A stretch of 64,000 bases of DNA, taken from contig NZ_CP074373.1 in NCBI RefSeq assembly GCF_021560035.1, positions 430,001 through 494,000 on the forward strand, in the 5' to 3' direction. The translations under genes and the position numbers were made by a program. Source of the DNA: Virgibacillus sp. NKC19-16 (GTDB taxonomy: Bacteria; Bacillota; Bacilli; Bacillales; Amphibacillaceae). The stretch's first letter is position 1, and every line of letters starts with the position of its first letter. Shown here piece by piece: positions 24,962 through 33,957 of this stretch. The notes beneath the pieces are model-generated. The model saw only the letters and a list, made by a program, of their open reading frames with translations. It ran no database searches and was not told where the DNA came from.

Positions 24962-25864
24962 TTAATCCCGCAATTGACTGCCGGTTAAAGAAAAGAAAAC
25001 ATCCTCCAGCCGCGGCTGAACAAGTTCTAATTGTTCTAATTGCACGTTGTTCGTTTTGCAATGATTTAACACAGCCTCCATCGCTGCCAGTGGGGTGTCG
25101 GTCGCTAATAAATATCCTCCGTCCTTGCTTTCTAGTGTCCCAAATTTCCTGATGTTGTCTGGCAAATTGTTATTTTCCCCCTTAATAAAAATGGAAGGGG
25201 AAACGTTCTTTTGTAATAGGCTTTCAATGCTCCCATTTTCAACAATTTCTCCCTGATCGATGAACGCAACTTCATCACATAGCTGTTCCACTTCTTCCAT
25301 ATAATGGCTGGCATAAATAATCGTACAACCCTTTTGTCTGAGCTGTTCGATCATCTGGAAAATGTAGCGGCGTGACTGTGGATCAATCCCAACTGTTGGT
25401 TCATCCATAATAATGATCTTTGGTGCATGCATTAAAGCACATCCTATATTCAGACGGCGTTTCATTCCACCTGAGAATGAAATCACCTTATCCTTCCCCC
25501 TCCCGGATAATCCGATATCTATCAAGACCTCATTTGCGCGGTTTTTTAATTTTTTTCCGTTCAGTCCGTATAGTCTTCCAAAAAAATATAGATTATCTAA
25601 TGCGGACAATGTTTGTTCCAGGCAGATTTCCTGGGGGATATATCCAATCTGTTCTTTCATTTTTCGATCGATGGTTGATGCCTTGATATGAACTGTCCCT
25701 CTATAGTCTTGAATGACGGAAGCAAGAATTTTCATTAACGTTGATTTTCCAGCACCGTTTGGACCGACAAGGCCATAACAAATACCATCCTGAATAGCAA
25801 GAGAGATATCTTTCAATGCCTGCATTCTGCCATAATGCTTTTGTACATTATTCACTGTAAGCAA
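24962..25864 (-). CDS. ABC transporter ATP-binding protein
   Basis: About 300 residues. Walker A GPNGAGKST (near 37), signature SFSGGMKRR, and Walker B IIIMDEPTVGID are all present; the C-terminal domain is of the DrrA type. AAGGAG places the start at a TTG (25864) rather than the GTG at 25873. First gene of the operon ATPase-permease-LytTR-DUF3021, read leftward. Confidence 0.85.
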   Translation of the reverse strand: MLTVNNVQKHYGRMQALKDISLAIQDGICYGLVGPNGAGKSTLMKILASVIQDYRGTVHIKASTIDRKMKEQIGYIPQEICLEQTLSALDNLYFFGRLYGLNGKKLKNRANEVLIDIGLSGRGKDKVISFSGGMKRRLNIGCALMHAPKIIIMDEPTVGIDPQSRRYIFQMIEQLRQKGCTIIYASHYMEEVEQLCDEVAFIDQGEIVENGSIESLLQKNVSPSIFIKGENNNLPDNIRKFGTLESKDGGYLLATDTPLAAMEAVLNHCKTNNVQLEQLELVQPRLEDVFFSLTGSQLRD

Positions 25865-26031
25865 TACGTCCACTCCTTCTCTTTTTTACCATTATGTCAT
25901 CAGGATGTTTTTATGACTTGAGAAAGTGAATAACATACAGTGATTTATGTATGAAGAGACAAAAAGCATGCATAAAAAAACACCACCTGGTTGTAAGTGA
26001 TGTTTCATGAAAAGTATTTTGAAATGAAAGT

Positions 26032-26295
26032 TCAATTCCCACTATATTCACCGTACTTTATAAAAGTTTTCTCATCTTCAATCAGACCACAGGAACCACA
26101 TTGAATCCTATATTTCGGTCCATTATAAGACGTATGAAAAACTTCCACACTTTCATTTGCATAATCATTAATAACCTCACCAGTCTGTGCATCTAATTTG
26201 ACTGGATTAGCCACTTGTTCAATAATGTTGAATCTTGAACGGTTGGTTTTGCAATTCGGACATCGGTATGGTTGATTCAATCTAAACACCTCCAT
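26032..26295 (-). CDS. Small zinc-ribbon protein
   Basis: 87 residues with two Cys pairs, CPNC (about 12-15) and CGSC (about 70-73), which suggests a single zinc ribbon split by a polar insert. No membrane segment. It resembles conserved Bacillaceae proteins without a known role. ATG preceded by GGAGG. Confidence 0.65.
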   Translation of the reverse strand: MEVFRLNQPYRCPNCKTNRSRFNIIEQVANPVKLDAQTGEVINDYANESVEVFHTSYNGPKYRIQCGSCGLIEDEKTFIKYGEYSGN

Positions 26296-26377
26296 CCACT
26301 ATTATCCCGCGTTGTCATTCTTTTATTTACATAATGGACAAATAAAAAACGACTAAGTGCATCAACCTTAGACGAAT

Positions 26378-26824
26378 TTATTCAAACCATTGTTTTATTC
26401 TAGAAAAAAATGACCCGTTTTCGGTTTCATTGGTTCTTTCAGATTCCTCTTCCGGTACATTTTCAATAAAAATTTCTTCCTTGTCGATCGCATAGTCATA
26501 GGTTAAAACAGCGCCGATATCTGTATCATTTTCCTTATTCGTAACGGTAGTGGAAGGGATGTTATATTTATTTGCAAGCTCTCTTTCTTCCTTTAAAAAT
26601 CGATAAGAAACATGGCCGTTAATTAATAATTTGGCTTGCGTGTTATGTTTCATCGCTTCTTCTAATTCCTCAAGTCCCTTATCAGACATCACCTGGCCTT
26701 TGGTTAGGGCGATCACAATACGTTCTCTGAGCGTTCCGAGGAATTGTTCACGCTCTTCCTCTTTTGGTCTTCGCTTTCCGTACATTCCCTCTGTGAGATA
26801 ATCGTCTACATTCTTCTTTCCCAT
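26378..26824 (-). CDS. yueI: YueI-family protein (DUF1694)
   Basis: 148 residues. VDDYLTEGMYGKRRPK and the LGTLRERIVIALTKGQV block are the hallmark of YueI. The C-terminal 25 residues are acidic and end with a WF pair. The function is not established; the fold is predicted to be alpha/beta. Single gene with the ATG after GGAAGTGAG. Confidence 0.78.
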   Translation of the reverse strand: MGKKNVDDYLTEGMYGKRRPKEEEREQFLGTLRERIVIALTKGQVMSDKGLEELEEAMKHNTQAKLLINGHVSYRFLKEERELANKYNIPSTTVTNKENDTDIGAVLTYDYAIDKEEIFIENVPEEESERTNETENGSFFSRIKQWFE

Positions 26825-26894
26825 AACTGTGCCTCACTTCCTTATCTGTCTACTTCAATTGTACAAAGTTGCCTGGGGAGAAGCAAATAATTGA

Positions 26895-26925
26895 GGTATC
26901 CTTACCTTTTAAGGACAAGGATACC
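26895..26925. terminator. Hairpin between yueI and a yfhD-type gene
   Basis: GGTATCCTT and AAGGATACC arms (9 bp, perfect) around a 13 nt loop. It lies downstream of the yfhD-type gene (leftward) and could be its terminator. Confidence 0.5.
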
Positions 26926-26940
26926 CCCTATCTTCCTTTA

Positions 26941-27111
26941 TTATTTCTTCCTCACACGTTTATCAGCAGCACGACTTCTTGCTTGTGCTTCTTTATCCTC
27001 ATGATCAGCAAATTCTTCTGCAAATTCTACATCTTTGCCATCTGTCAATTGTCTTTTAGGTGTCTGTGCGAGAAAGCTATTTTTTGCTTTATTGTGTTCA
27101 TCTCTTCCCAA
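26941..27111 (-). CDS. YfhD-like small protein
   Basis: 56 residues, highly charged. It starts with TTG (27111) after AGAGAGGTGATT, reading MGRDEHNKAKNSFLAQTPKR and later DVEFAEEFADHEDKEAQAR. The pattern G(R)-...-LPQTP-like-...-DVEFSEELAD-...-EAQAR is that of the YfhD family of small Bacillus proteins, which are linked with spores. No enzymatic role is expected. Confidence 0.65.
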   Translation of the reverse strand: MGRDEHNKAKNSFLAQTPKRQLTDGKDVEFAEEFADHEDKEAQARSRAADKRVRKK

Positions 27112-27207
27112 AGGAATCACCTCTCTTCATTATTTTCATGCTTAGTATGTGTAGAAGCTTTTTTTCACATACTATGACTATCCAAGTAAATATTAGGAGG
27201 GATCATA

Positions 27208-27369
27208 ATGAGATGCAAAGCATGTGAAGGAACAGGTCTGCTCTCTGATGATGAAGGTTGGCAGTACAGATGCAGTGTTTGTGATGGTGATGGGGAGTAT
27301 TCTGAAACGGATGCTTCAAGGCCAGCTAGAATAAGGTCTGTCGATGAGAATAACCGATTGCTGGATTAA
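27208..27369 (+). CDS. Small CXXCXGXG zinc-finger-like protein
   Basis: 53 residues. Two motifs, CKACEGTG and CSVCDGDG, resemble half of a DnaJ cysteine-rich zinc finger. ATG 27208 has an ideal ribosome site (TTAGGAGGGAT). The rest is short and polar. Many Bacillaceae carry such mini-proteins; the role is unknown. A bidirectional terminator follows its stop by 3 bases. Confidence 0.65.
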   Translation: MRCKACEGTGLLSDDEGWQYRCSVCDGDGEYSETDASRPARIRSVDENNRLLD

Positions 27370-27372
27370 AAT

Positions 27373-27409
27373 AAGACTACCTGTTTCCATATAGACGACA
27401 GGTAGTCTT
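27373..27409. terminator. Bidirectional terminator
   Basis: AAGACTACCTGT and ACAGGTAGTCTT arms (12 bp, perfect) with a T-run, between the converging zinc-finger and CotF-like genes. Confidence 0.8.
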
Positions 27410-27426
27410 TTTACTCTTAGCTTTAA

Positions 27427-28035
27427 CTAATGCGGCATAGTCCCCTGAATTGGCGCAAAGCTATTCATGATTGCCTGCATATCTGCTTGCTTCAGCTGTG
27501 GAACTTGGTAATATTGATTTTTATTTTGGTATAAAAACACTTCATAGGCCATTTCCACCATATTTGGAACGCTATCTGCAAAAACTCTTCTAAGAACAGG
27601 GTTTGTGGTCTCAAGTGCTGCTGTTGTGAAAGTAGTTGCTCCTGCTTTCAGTACACTCATCATATAGCTTGAGACACATTGATCATTAATTTCATTTACA
27701 GATTGGGCTGGCGTCTTTGGTTGTGATGGTTGCATGCCGTATATAACGTCATTACTTTGTCCCATGTTGTAGTTCTTTGTTTTTACTGTAGGCTCCTGCC
27801 CGGTTTGCAATGTTTCCACCATGGTATTATACGTTTGCGTTAAAAATGTTTTGTGCTGTTGTAACATCGTTTTTAATTCCGGATCTTGAATATGCTGCTC
27901 ATATAATAAATATTGTTCCATTCCTCCAACTAGAGTAGATATAGCTTCATGAGCATCAAATAGTTCGTGCCCACCATGGCTTTCTTGAGCAGGCATACCT
28001 TGAGACCCTTGAAAGTTCTGTTGTTGGTTTTGCAT
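27427..28035 (-). CDS. CotF-like spore coat protein
   Basis: 202 residues. A Gln-rich N-terminus precedes a four-helix CotF domain (about 30-190: FDAHEAISTLVGGMEQYLLY, with the later NEINDQCVSSYMMSVLKAGA). Members coat the spore in Bacillaceae. ATG follows AGGAGG. Single gene, probably transcribed late in sporulation in the mother cell; no clear promoter was identified. Confidence 0.8.
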   Translation of the reverse strand: MQNQQQNFQGSQGMPAQESHGGHELFDAHEAISTLVGGMEQYLLYEQHIQDPELKTMLQQHKTFLTQTYNTMVETLQTGQEPTVKTKNYNMGQSNDVIYGMQPSQPKTPAQSVNEINDQCVSSYMMSVLKAGATTFTTAALETTNPVLRRVFADSVPNMVEMAYEVFLYQNKNQYYQVPQLKQADMQAIMNSFAPIQGTMPH

Positions 28036-28225
28036 TTGACAATTACCTCCTTAAAGTAGTCTTGATTATTTTGATCAAACTTCGTCATGTTATGCGCCTT
28101 TTTAAGCCCAATTTTATGAAAAAATAATAAGCATGTTATGTCTTCACATAAATAATTTCATTTTTTTATGGTAAAGTTGTATAATGTAAATTTACATATA
28201 TAGGATTTCTTAGGAGGATGTACGT

Positions 28226-28492
28226 ATGTCCAAACAACCACCTGAAACAAATAAGCCAGAACAGGATAAAGGTAAGAATATTGAGGTATGGGAAGATTTG
28301 GTGAATATTAAGGATTTGCTTTTAAGTATGGTGATTTGCAGTGCTCTAGCATTAGGCGGTTACCTGATCGCGCCGAACGAGCCACCTCGTCCGCTCATCT
28401 ATGGTTTGGTTGGGGTCGTCATAGGTTTTATTATCAGCAGTATCATTATTAAACCTAAACGAACACTCCGCTTTGAAGATGAGGAGAGCTAG
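28226..28492 (+). CDS. Small membrane protein cotranscribed with the TctA-family permease
   Basis: 88 residues. A polar N-terminus (1-28) and two membrane segments (about 30-48 and 56-75) are followed by a charged tail. It ends 4 bases before the tctA-type gene and may stand in for the small TctB subunit of a tripartite tricarboxylate transporter, although TctB is normally larger. The ribosome site is TAGGAGGATG. Confidence 0.6.
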   Translation: MSKQPPETNKPEQDKGKNIEVWEDLVNIKDLLLSMVICSALALGGYLIAPNEPPRPLIYGLVGVVIGFIISSIIIKPKRTLRFEDEES

Positions 28493-28495
28493 GCT

Positions 28496-29851
28496 ATGGA
28501 AATAACATTAATTTTTGAAATGATTGCTGCATCCGTATTTGGAGCAGTATTATATACGATCATTGGGATTGCACCAGGAACTGATGAAACTGCGGTCTTA
28601 GCACCAGTGACATTGGTTTTGGTACTGACAGGTATGGAACCAATTGTTATCTTAGCCTTTTTTATTTCTTCGATTGTTGCAAAAAAATTAGCAGACTCCA
28701 TTCCTGTAGCAATCGCAGGTATCCCGGGAGGCGTATTATCTGCTCCTATGGTTGATCACGCGATGGTTTTGAAAAAACACGGGCTGCCTGATGTCAGTAT
28801 TCGGAAAATGGCATCAGGTTCCGTGATTGGTACACTCATTTCCGTGCCATTAAGTTTAATTCTGGCAAATTTAATAGCACCATTAGGAGACGCTATTGCG
28901 GATTATTCCAGTCAGATTTTCTTTGCTGGCGCCATCTTTCTGGCGCTTATGACGAAAAACCGTTGGCTCGCACTAATTTCTATTTTCCCGTTTGCGTTGC
29001 TTATCCAAGGATTAAGACATCTTTACTGGGGAGTAGGTGCAGTTGAGGAAGATGTGACGGTATTTACTTCATTTTTCCTTGGAATAACCATTGGACCGAT
29101 TATTTTACGCTTATTTGAATTGCTGAATAATGAGATTCGGGGTAGCTTACCACGGCGCAATACGAATGATATCGTTATAAAAAGACAAAAGCCTGTAAAA
29201 GGGTTTCCAAATCCGTTTAAGATTTTGGATAAAAAAGAAATTCGCACCTCTTCCTTGGGTTCTGTTTTAGGTGTCTTCACGTTCTTCATGAGTCCTGCTG
29301 GGATGACGATATTTTTAGGAGAAACATTATCAAGCCGGATAAAAGATCCAATAAAAAAGGCGTCCCGAGCGATTTCGAGCATGGATGGGGTTACAAATGC
29401 CGCATACATAGCAGGAACATTAATCCCCTTAATTGCGATCGGGGTGCCGGTTTCTCCGACGGCACTTGGTCCAGGGATTGCTTTGTTTAACGCACCACCG
29501 GTCTTTACGGAAGATCGTAATTTACATCATCTTTTATCAATGGGTGACTTTATTGTGGCAACGATAATTGGGGCTGCCATTGCAATAAGCTTGACCTATT
29601 TCGTTGCAATCAAGTATACGCAGCAAATTGTTACATTTGTTTTCAGATATATTCCACATGAGGCATTACTCGGCGTGTTTTTCGGCCTTGTGTTAATGCT
29701 TAGCTATATGGATGCAGGTTTAATTAATATTGCTGGTGTTTTGTTAATCGGCCTTGTAGCTGGGTTATTACATCGCTGGGGTGTCAATTATGGTGTACAA
29801 TTTATGGTGCTATATGCAGCTCCGTGGATTGTGAGTCAGTTGGTTTTATAA
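28496..29851 (+). CDS. TctA-family (DUF112) membrane protein
   Basis: 451 residues with about 11 membrane segments. The family glycine motif occurs at GIPGGVLSAPMVDHAMVLKK (about 75-94). TctA is the large membrane subunit of tripartite tricarboxylate transporters. No solute-binding TctC gene lies nearby, so this is either an orphan permease or one using a distant binding protein. A strong terminator follows. Confidence 0.78.
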   Translation: MEITLIFEMIAASVFGAVLYTIIGIAPGTDETAVLAPVTLVLVLTGMEPIVILAFFISSIVAKKLADSIPVAIAGIPGGVLSAPMVDHAMVLKKHGLPDVSIRKMASGSVIGTLISVPLSLILANLIAPLGDAIADYSSQIFFAGAIFLALMTKNRWLALISIFPFALLIQGLRHLYWGVGAVEEDVTVFTSFFLGITIGPIILRLFELLNNEIRGSLPRRNTNDIVIKRQKPVKGFPNPFKILDKKEIRTSSLGSVLGVFTFFMSPAGMTIFLGETLSSRIKDPIKKASRAISSMDGVTNAAYIAGTLIPLIAIGVPVSPTALGPGIALFNAPPVFTEDRNLHHLLSMGDFIVATIIGAAIAISLTYFVAIKYTQQIVTFVFRYIPHEALLGVFFGLVLMLSYMDAGLINIAGVLLIGLVAGLLHRWGVNYGVQFMVLYAAPWIVSQLVL

Positions 29852-29856
29852 TAAGT

Positions 29857-29890
29857 AAAGAAGCACTGCAGTTACTGGATGTGCTTCTTT
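29857..29890 (+). terminator. Terminator after the TctA-family gene
   Basis: AAAGAAGCAC and GTGCTTCTTT arms (10 bp, perfect), 14 nt loop, T-run. Confidence 0.8.
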
Positions 29891-29954
29891 TTTGAAACCT
29901 TTTTTCATGTTGCACGTAGGACTAATAGGATAACGATATATGGGGATGATGAGG

Positions 29955-31250
29955 ATGAAAAAAGGAATTATTGTTATTATTTTATGTATGTTGACTTTTG
30001 CAATAGGTTGTAGTGGGGATACGGAAGGAGGCGATTCATCCATGGAAATAACCGGTTATTGGACTGGAGCAATTGAAATTCCGAATCAGCCGCTACAAAT
30101 TAATGTGGAATTTGAAAATGAGGATGATCTTACTGGTGTAATCAGTATCCCTGCACAAGGTGTTCAGGATTATCCGCTCTCGTCACTGGCATTAGATGGA
30201 GAAAGTATCGCTTTTGTAATGGAAATGCCGGGACAAAGCGCTTCCTTTGATGGGGAAGTGGACGCGGAAACAATTGCGGGGACATTTATGCAGGCCGGAC
30301 AATCATTTCCGTTTGAACTAATGAAGGGAGAAGCTCCAGCAGCGGATTCTGAAGAAGAAGGTGAATTCCTCGAGGTTGAAACAGATCTTAGAACACTCAC
30401 TGGTGAACTTGAAACGCCAGATGGAGATGGGCCATTCCCTGTTATGCTTATTATCCCAGGGTCTGGACCGACTGATCGTAATGGAAATGCACAAGGTATC
30501 AACGCAGACAGTTTAAAGCTTGTAGCTGAACAACTTTCAGAAGTTGGAGTGGCGAGTGTGCGCTACGGGAAGAGAGTAGCAGGGAAAAATCAGCAAGCTA
30601 TTACTTCAGAGGAAGAAATGGATTTTGATCAATTTGTTGAAGATGCTAAACTTTGGGTGGAATTGCTTCATGCGGATGAAAATTATACAGAGGTTGGCAT
30701 CATTGGACATAGTCAAGGCTCGTTAGTTGGTATGCTGGCTGCACAGGAGAGCAATGTCGATGCTTTTGTTTCAATTGCAGGAGCAGGACGTTCGATTGAT
30801 GAAGTCATATATGATCAACTACGTGACCAACTCCCGGAAAATTTGCTAAATGAAAGCGAAGAAATTTTACAACAGGTAAAAGAAGGTTATCAAGTTGAAG
30901 ATATCAGCCAGGAATTACAAAGTATATTTCGACCATCAGTTCAACCTTTTCTGACGTCTTGGATGTACTATGACCCAGCAACAGAGATTGATAAGCTGGA
31001 TATTCCAACATTGCTTCTGAACGGAGAGCGTGACATACAAGTTCCGGTCAGCGAAGCAGAAACACTACACGCGGCAAAAGATGATTCGGAATTAATCGTT
31101 ATTGAAAAAATGAATCATGTCCTGAAAGAAGCACCGGAAGATCGGGCGGGTAATATGAGCACATATGTGAATCCGGATCTTCCATTGGCAGATGGGCTGA
31201 TGGATGGGATTGTTGGATTTTTACAAGAAAATGCTAAATTTCAATTTTAG
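29955..31250 (+). CDS. Secreted lipoprotein alpha/beta hydrolase
   Basis: About 431 residues. A lipoprotein signal with lipobox AIGC is followed by a beta-rich domain (about 30-125) and an alpha/beta hydrolase. The nucleophile elbow GHSQGS lies near residue 250, and a catalytic-type His occurs in EKMNHVLKE. It is probably an esterase or peptidase anchored outside the membrane. The start is taken as ATG 29955 with GATGAGG upstream; ATG 29940 is possible. Confidence 0.72.
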   Translation: MKKGIIVIILCMLTFAIGCSGDTEGGDSSMEITGYWTGAIEIPNQPLQINVEFENEDDLTGVISIPAQGVQDYPLSSLALDGESIAFVMEMPGQSASFDGEVDAETIAGTFMQAGQSFPFELMKGEAPAADSEEEGEFLEVETDLRTLTGELETPDGDGPFPVMLIIPGSGPTDRNGNAQGINADSLKLVAEQLSEVGVASVRYGKRVAGKNQQAITSEEEMDFDQFVEDAKLWVELLHADENYTEVGIIGHSQGSLVGMLAAQESNVDAFVSIAGAGRSIDEVIYDQLRDQLPENLLNESEEILQQVKEGYQVEDISQELQSIFRPSVQPFLTSWMYYDPATEIDKLDIPTLLLNGERDIQVPVSEAETLHAAKDDSELIVIEKMNHVLKEAPEDRAGNMSTYVNPDLPLADGLMDGIVGFLQENAKFQF

Positions 31251-31474
31251 ATGGAAACAGGTTATGTAAATTTGAATTTTCCCAGGGGAAATTTCGATTA
31301 TAGAGCCCTGTACTACAGTTATAATTAAATTTTACCCATTCGCCATAAAGGCATACGACAGTATGATTTTAGCATCTTGAAAAAACGAAGTGTTGATAGC
31401 TCATAACGTAAAAGAATGAAAATTTATTTAATTATGCGTATAATAGAGTTATCTGAAAGAGGTTTGGAGGGTAA
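31251..31474 (+). promoter_or_regulatory. Intergenic region with a candidate promoter
   Basis: A 224 bp AT-rich gap. TATAAT occurs near 31440 ahead of the MBL-hydrolase gene, but no well-spaced -35 was found. Nothing else is recognisable. Confidence 0.35.
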
Positions 31475-32425
31475 ATGATGAAGGAGAAGGAACCAATTCA
31501 ATTGGATGATCGTATCCATTTAATTGATGGATTTGATTTAGGCGTATCGGAACGAACAGGATCATATATTATTAACGATGAAGATTTAACAATTGTGGAA
31601 ACAGGTCCAAGCCCATCCATAAAGCATGTGAAAGAAGGTTTGAAAACACTGGGATTTTCCCTACAGCAGGTCAAGTATATCATTGTTACCCATATTCACC
31701 TTGATCATGCTGGAGGAGCAGGATTATTAGTAGAGGAATGCCCGAATGCTACAGTTGTTGTCCATCCACGAGGTGAAAGGCATCTCATAAACCCTAAAAA
31801 GTTGGCAGCAGGAGCGAGAGCTGTATATGGGGAAAGTTTTTCAGAATTATTTGATCCGATTATTCCTGTAGCTGAAGAACGATTACTTGTGAAGGGAGAA
31901 GGGAATACGCTTCAAATTGGGCCTGAATGTACACTTGAGTTTCTAGATACACCAGGTCATGCTAAGCATCATTTCAGCATTTTCGATCCGGTGAGTAGAG
32001 GCATGTTTACAGGCGATACAGTTGGTATTCGTTACGAACAATTAAGCCACGAGGGCGTGGACCTATTTCTTCCTTCGACTTCGCCAAATCAGTTTGACCC
32101 AAATGCGATGCAAGCGGTGATTGACCGGATGATGGAAATGAATCTCGAGCGCATTTATTACGGCCATTTTGGTATGACGGAAAAAACGGATCAAGCGCTA
32201 AGACAAGTGTCAGATTGGCTAGATGTATTCTTGGAAGTAGGAGAGCAAATTGTGGCAGAAGGTAAAGGGTATGATGATCTTGCTAAAGCGTTATTAGGAA
32301 GAGTAAGACAGCATCTTCGGGAATTTGATATCCCTGATGATCACGAAGCATATATTGTGATTAATTTAGATATGCAAGTTAGTGCGCTTGGAATGATTGA
32401 TTATTTTAAGAAGCTGAAGCAATGA
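31475..32425 (+). CDS. Metallo-beta-lactamase-fold hydrolase
   Basis: 316 residues. The dinuclear metal-site motif THIHLDHAGG lies near residue 70, and later metal ligands occur in DTPGHAKHH and FTGDTVG. The C-terminal helical region is of the type in glyoxalase II-like and YflN-like hydrolases. The substrate is unknown. Ribosome site GGAGGG; terminator directly after. Confidence 0.78.
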   Translation: MMKEKEPIQLDDRIHLIDGFDLGVSERTGSYIINDEDLTIVETGPSPSIKHVKEGLKTLGFSLQQVKYIIVTHIHLDHAGGAGLLVEECPNATVVVHPRGERHLINPKKLAAGARAVYGESFSELFDPIIPVAEERLLVKGEGNTLQIGPECTLEFLDTPGHAKHHFSIFDPVSRGMFTGDTVGIRYEQLSHEGVDLFLPSTSPNQFDPNAMQAVIDRMMEMNLERIYYGHFGMTEKTDQALRQVSDWLDVFLEVGEQIVAEGKGYDDLAKALLGRVRQHLREFDIPDDHEAYIVINLDMQVSALGMIDYFKKLKQ

Positions 32426-32429
32426 ATTC

Positions 32430-32458
32430 GCACCCATACGTTTGATGCGTGTGGGTGC
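32430..32458 (+). terminator. Terminator after the MBL-fold hydrolase gene
   Basis: GCACCCATACG and CGTGTGGGTGC arms (one mismatch) around a 7 nt loop, 5 bases after the stop. Confidence 0.6.
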
Positions 32459-32473
32459 TTGTAACAGGGGTTA

Positions 32474-33055
32474 TTATTTCGTCATCCATTTCCGGATAAT
32501 GTGATCTACGCCTACTTCACTGGATGCATCCATCAAATACTCCACATCCATGATCGCAGAATCCGCTTTGTGGATATGGAACATTCTTTTCGCCCATTCA
32601 TAATCATCCGTCCAATCCGGATTATTAGGATGTGAAACGATGGCAGACTCTAAACGATGTATGATGATATCTTCTATTCCTATCACGAAAATACTGCGCA
32701 TTTTCTAATTCCATATGGATAACTTTTTCCTTATTTCCTTTCAGAAAGTTATTCGGAATTTCAATGGCAACCTCCAGTTCCTCATGATACCAACAACGAC
32801 CCTCCTTTAAAAATCCAAGTTCATTTGTTAATAGTGTGTCAAATTTATCTCTTCCATCAGTAATCAGTTCTATATCGTAAGTGGAATAGTTATTTCGTGT
32901 GTATATTTCTACTGATAAACCACCGACAATTACGGCTTTATATTATATTTTTTAAAATATTACGTTAATAGTGCGCATATCTCTATCATTTTTTCGTGTT
33001 TTGGTAAGTTTTCAAGTACTGCAAGTTCCTTTTTTAGCTCATTCAGCCGGATCAT
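32474..33055 (-). pseudogene. Decayed nucleotidyltransferase-like gene
   Basis: Reading leftward from ATG 33055, the frame gives MIRLNELKKELAVLEN, then an in-frame TAA near residue 32. A frameshift is followed by VGGLSVEIYTRNNYSTYDIE, typical of a nucleotidyltransferase-fold protein (DUF6036-like). A second frameshift lies near 32695, and the last 75 codons (32474-32701) stay open. At least three lesions show that it is no longer functional. The start overlaps the upstream small gene at 33039-33221. Confidence 0.7.
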
Positions 33056-33221
33056 AATACATCCTTCGCTTTCCGATCATTTTCATTTTGCCTTCGCGTT
33101 TTGCTCGTTCTACGCTAGCTCTGGTAATTTCTGTTAGTGCAATTCGCTCATCCATTGACCGTCTTCTGCTTCTTTTGACGCGTGGATTATCTTGTTGTTC
33201 GGATCGTATTTGGCTATTCAC
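33039..33221 (-). CDS. Small basic protein paired with the decayed nucleotidyltransferase gene
   Basis: 60 residues, 16 of them Arg or Lys, with a short predicted helical segment (DERIALTEITRASVERAKRE). It overlaps the start of the downstream pseudogene by 17 bases, as in two-gene operons where a small partner precedes a nucleotidyltransferase. It may be an antitoxin-like or DNA-binding remnant. Nothing firmer can be said. Confidence 0.45.
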   Translation of the reverse strand: MNSQIRSEQQDNPRVKRSRRRSMDERIALTEITRASVERAKREGKMKMIGKRRMYYDPAE

Positions 33222-33231
33222 TTTTTGGCGT

Positions 33232-33463
33232 CTGTGTTTGTTAGATGGAAAGAAGGCAACGACCCATCATTTAGCATTGAATATTACAAGAAAAATACCC
33301 TGATATTCGAGTAGTATCAGATAGCAAAGTAGTACATGATAGTAACCTCATTTCTTCTGGCGGAGTATCTTCAGGAATTAACATGGCACTTTATCTTGTA
33401 GAGTAAATTATGGGGAACCCTACTTCTGATAGAACGGTTAAAACTATTGAATTTGTACAATAA
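33232..33463 (+). pseudogene. Remnant of a DJ-1/PfpI-family gene (3' end)
   Basis: Frame-shifted pieces give LDGKKATTHHLA, then YPDIRVVSDSKVVHDSNLIS and SGGVSSGINMALYLVE, an in-frame TAA, then IMGNPTSDRTVKTIEFVQ. This is the C-terminal third of a DJ-1/PfpI-like protein. The N-terminal part, with the nucleophile Cys, is missing. It begins directly at the small gene on the other strand, which suggests a deletion or recombination joint. Confidence 0.65.
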
Positions 33464-33532
33464 ATGATTTCGCTAAGGAATATCTTTATTTGGAAGCCTT
33501 TTTGTGCATGGCGTCGAAGTAATAACCGGGAA

Positions 33533-33546
33533 GGGGGACAGCCCCC
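33533..33546. repeat. Short G/C hairpin
   Basis: GGGGGACAGCCCCC in an AT-rich gap. It resembles GGGGGACAGTCCCCC-type dispersed palindromes of Bacillaceae and may be a REP relative. Confidence 0.4.
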
Positions 33547-33557
33547 ACTTCTTCATC

Positions 33558-33893
33558 CTATTTAATCGGATTTTCTATTACTACTTTTGAAGAGGCTAGG
33601 TTAACCTGATTAGCAATTGTGTCTCCAACAGGGCAGTGAGCCTCAATAAATTCCTTATATGCCTGTATATTCTCTTCAGGAGCATCTGTTTCAATATGAA
33701 ACGTATAACGGATATAGGAAAAACCTGGTCGTACATCCGATTTACCAAGGAATCCATCCATATCAATATCACCTTCTAATTCCACCCAAAAGTTTTGAAG
33801 ATCAACCTCAAATTTTTCAGCATACGTTTTTGCAACGATAGACTGGCATGCACCCAGCCTCGCCCACTCAATGGTATCAAAATAAAATATCAA
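33558..33893 (-). pseudogene. OsmC-family protein, N-terminally truncated
   Basis: 111 residues. LGACQSIVAKTYAEKF and the C-terminal CPVGDT motif are those of OsmC-type peroxidases, whose catalytic Cys pair is retained. The usual length is about 140-180 residues, and the N-terminal beta segments before LGACQ are missing; the frame upstream soon meets a stop. No clear ribosome site precedes the ATG. It is probably a remnant, though the piece itself has no internal stop. Confidence 0.6.
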
Positions 33894-33957
33894 TATTGGT
33901 TTTTAGAGGTATGCCATTCATATTATTTGGATAGAAATGGGTTGAGGAGGGAAACTA

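Noticed and set aside
28496-29851. Complete tripartite tricarboxylate transporter
   Set aside because: Only the TctA-type subunit is clear; no TctC binding protein gene is nearby and the small partner is much shorter than TctB.
32474-33221. Active toxin-antitoxin pair
   Set aside because: The nucleotidyltransferase-like gene has an in-frame stop and two frameshifts.
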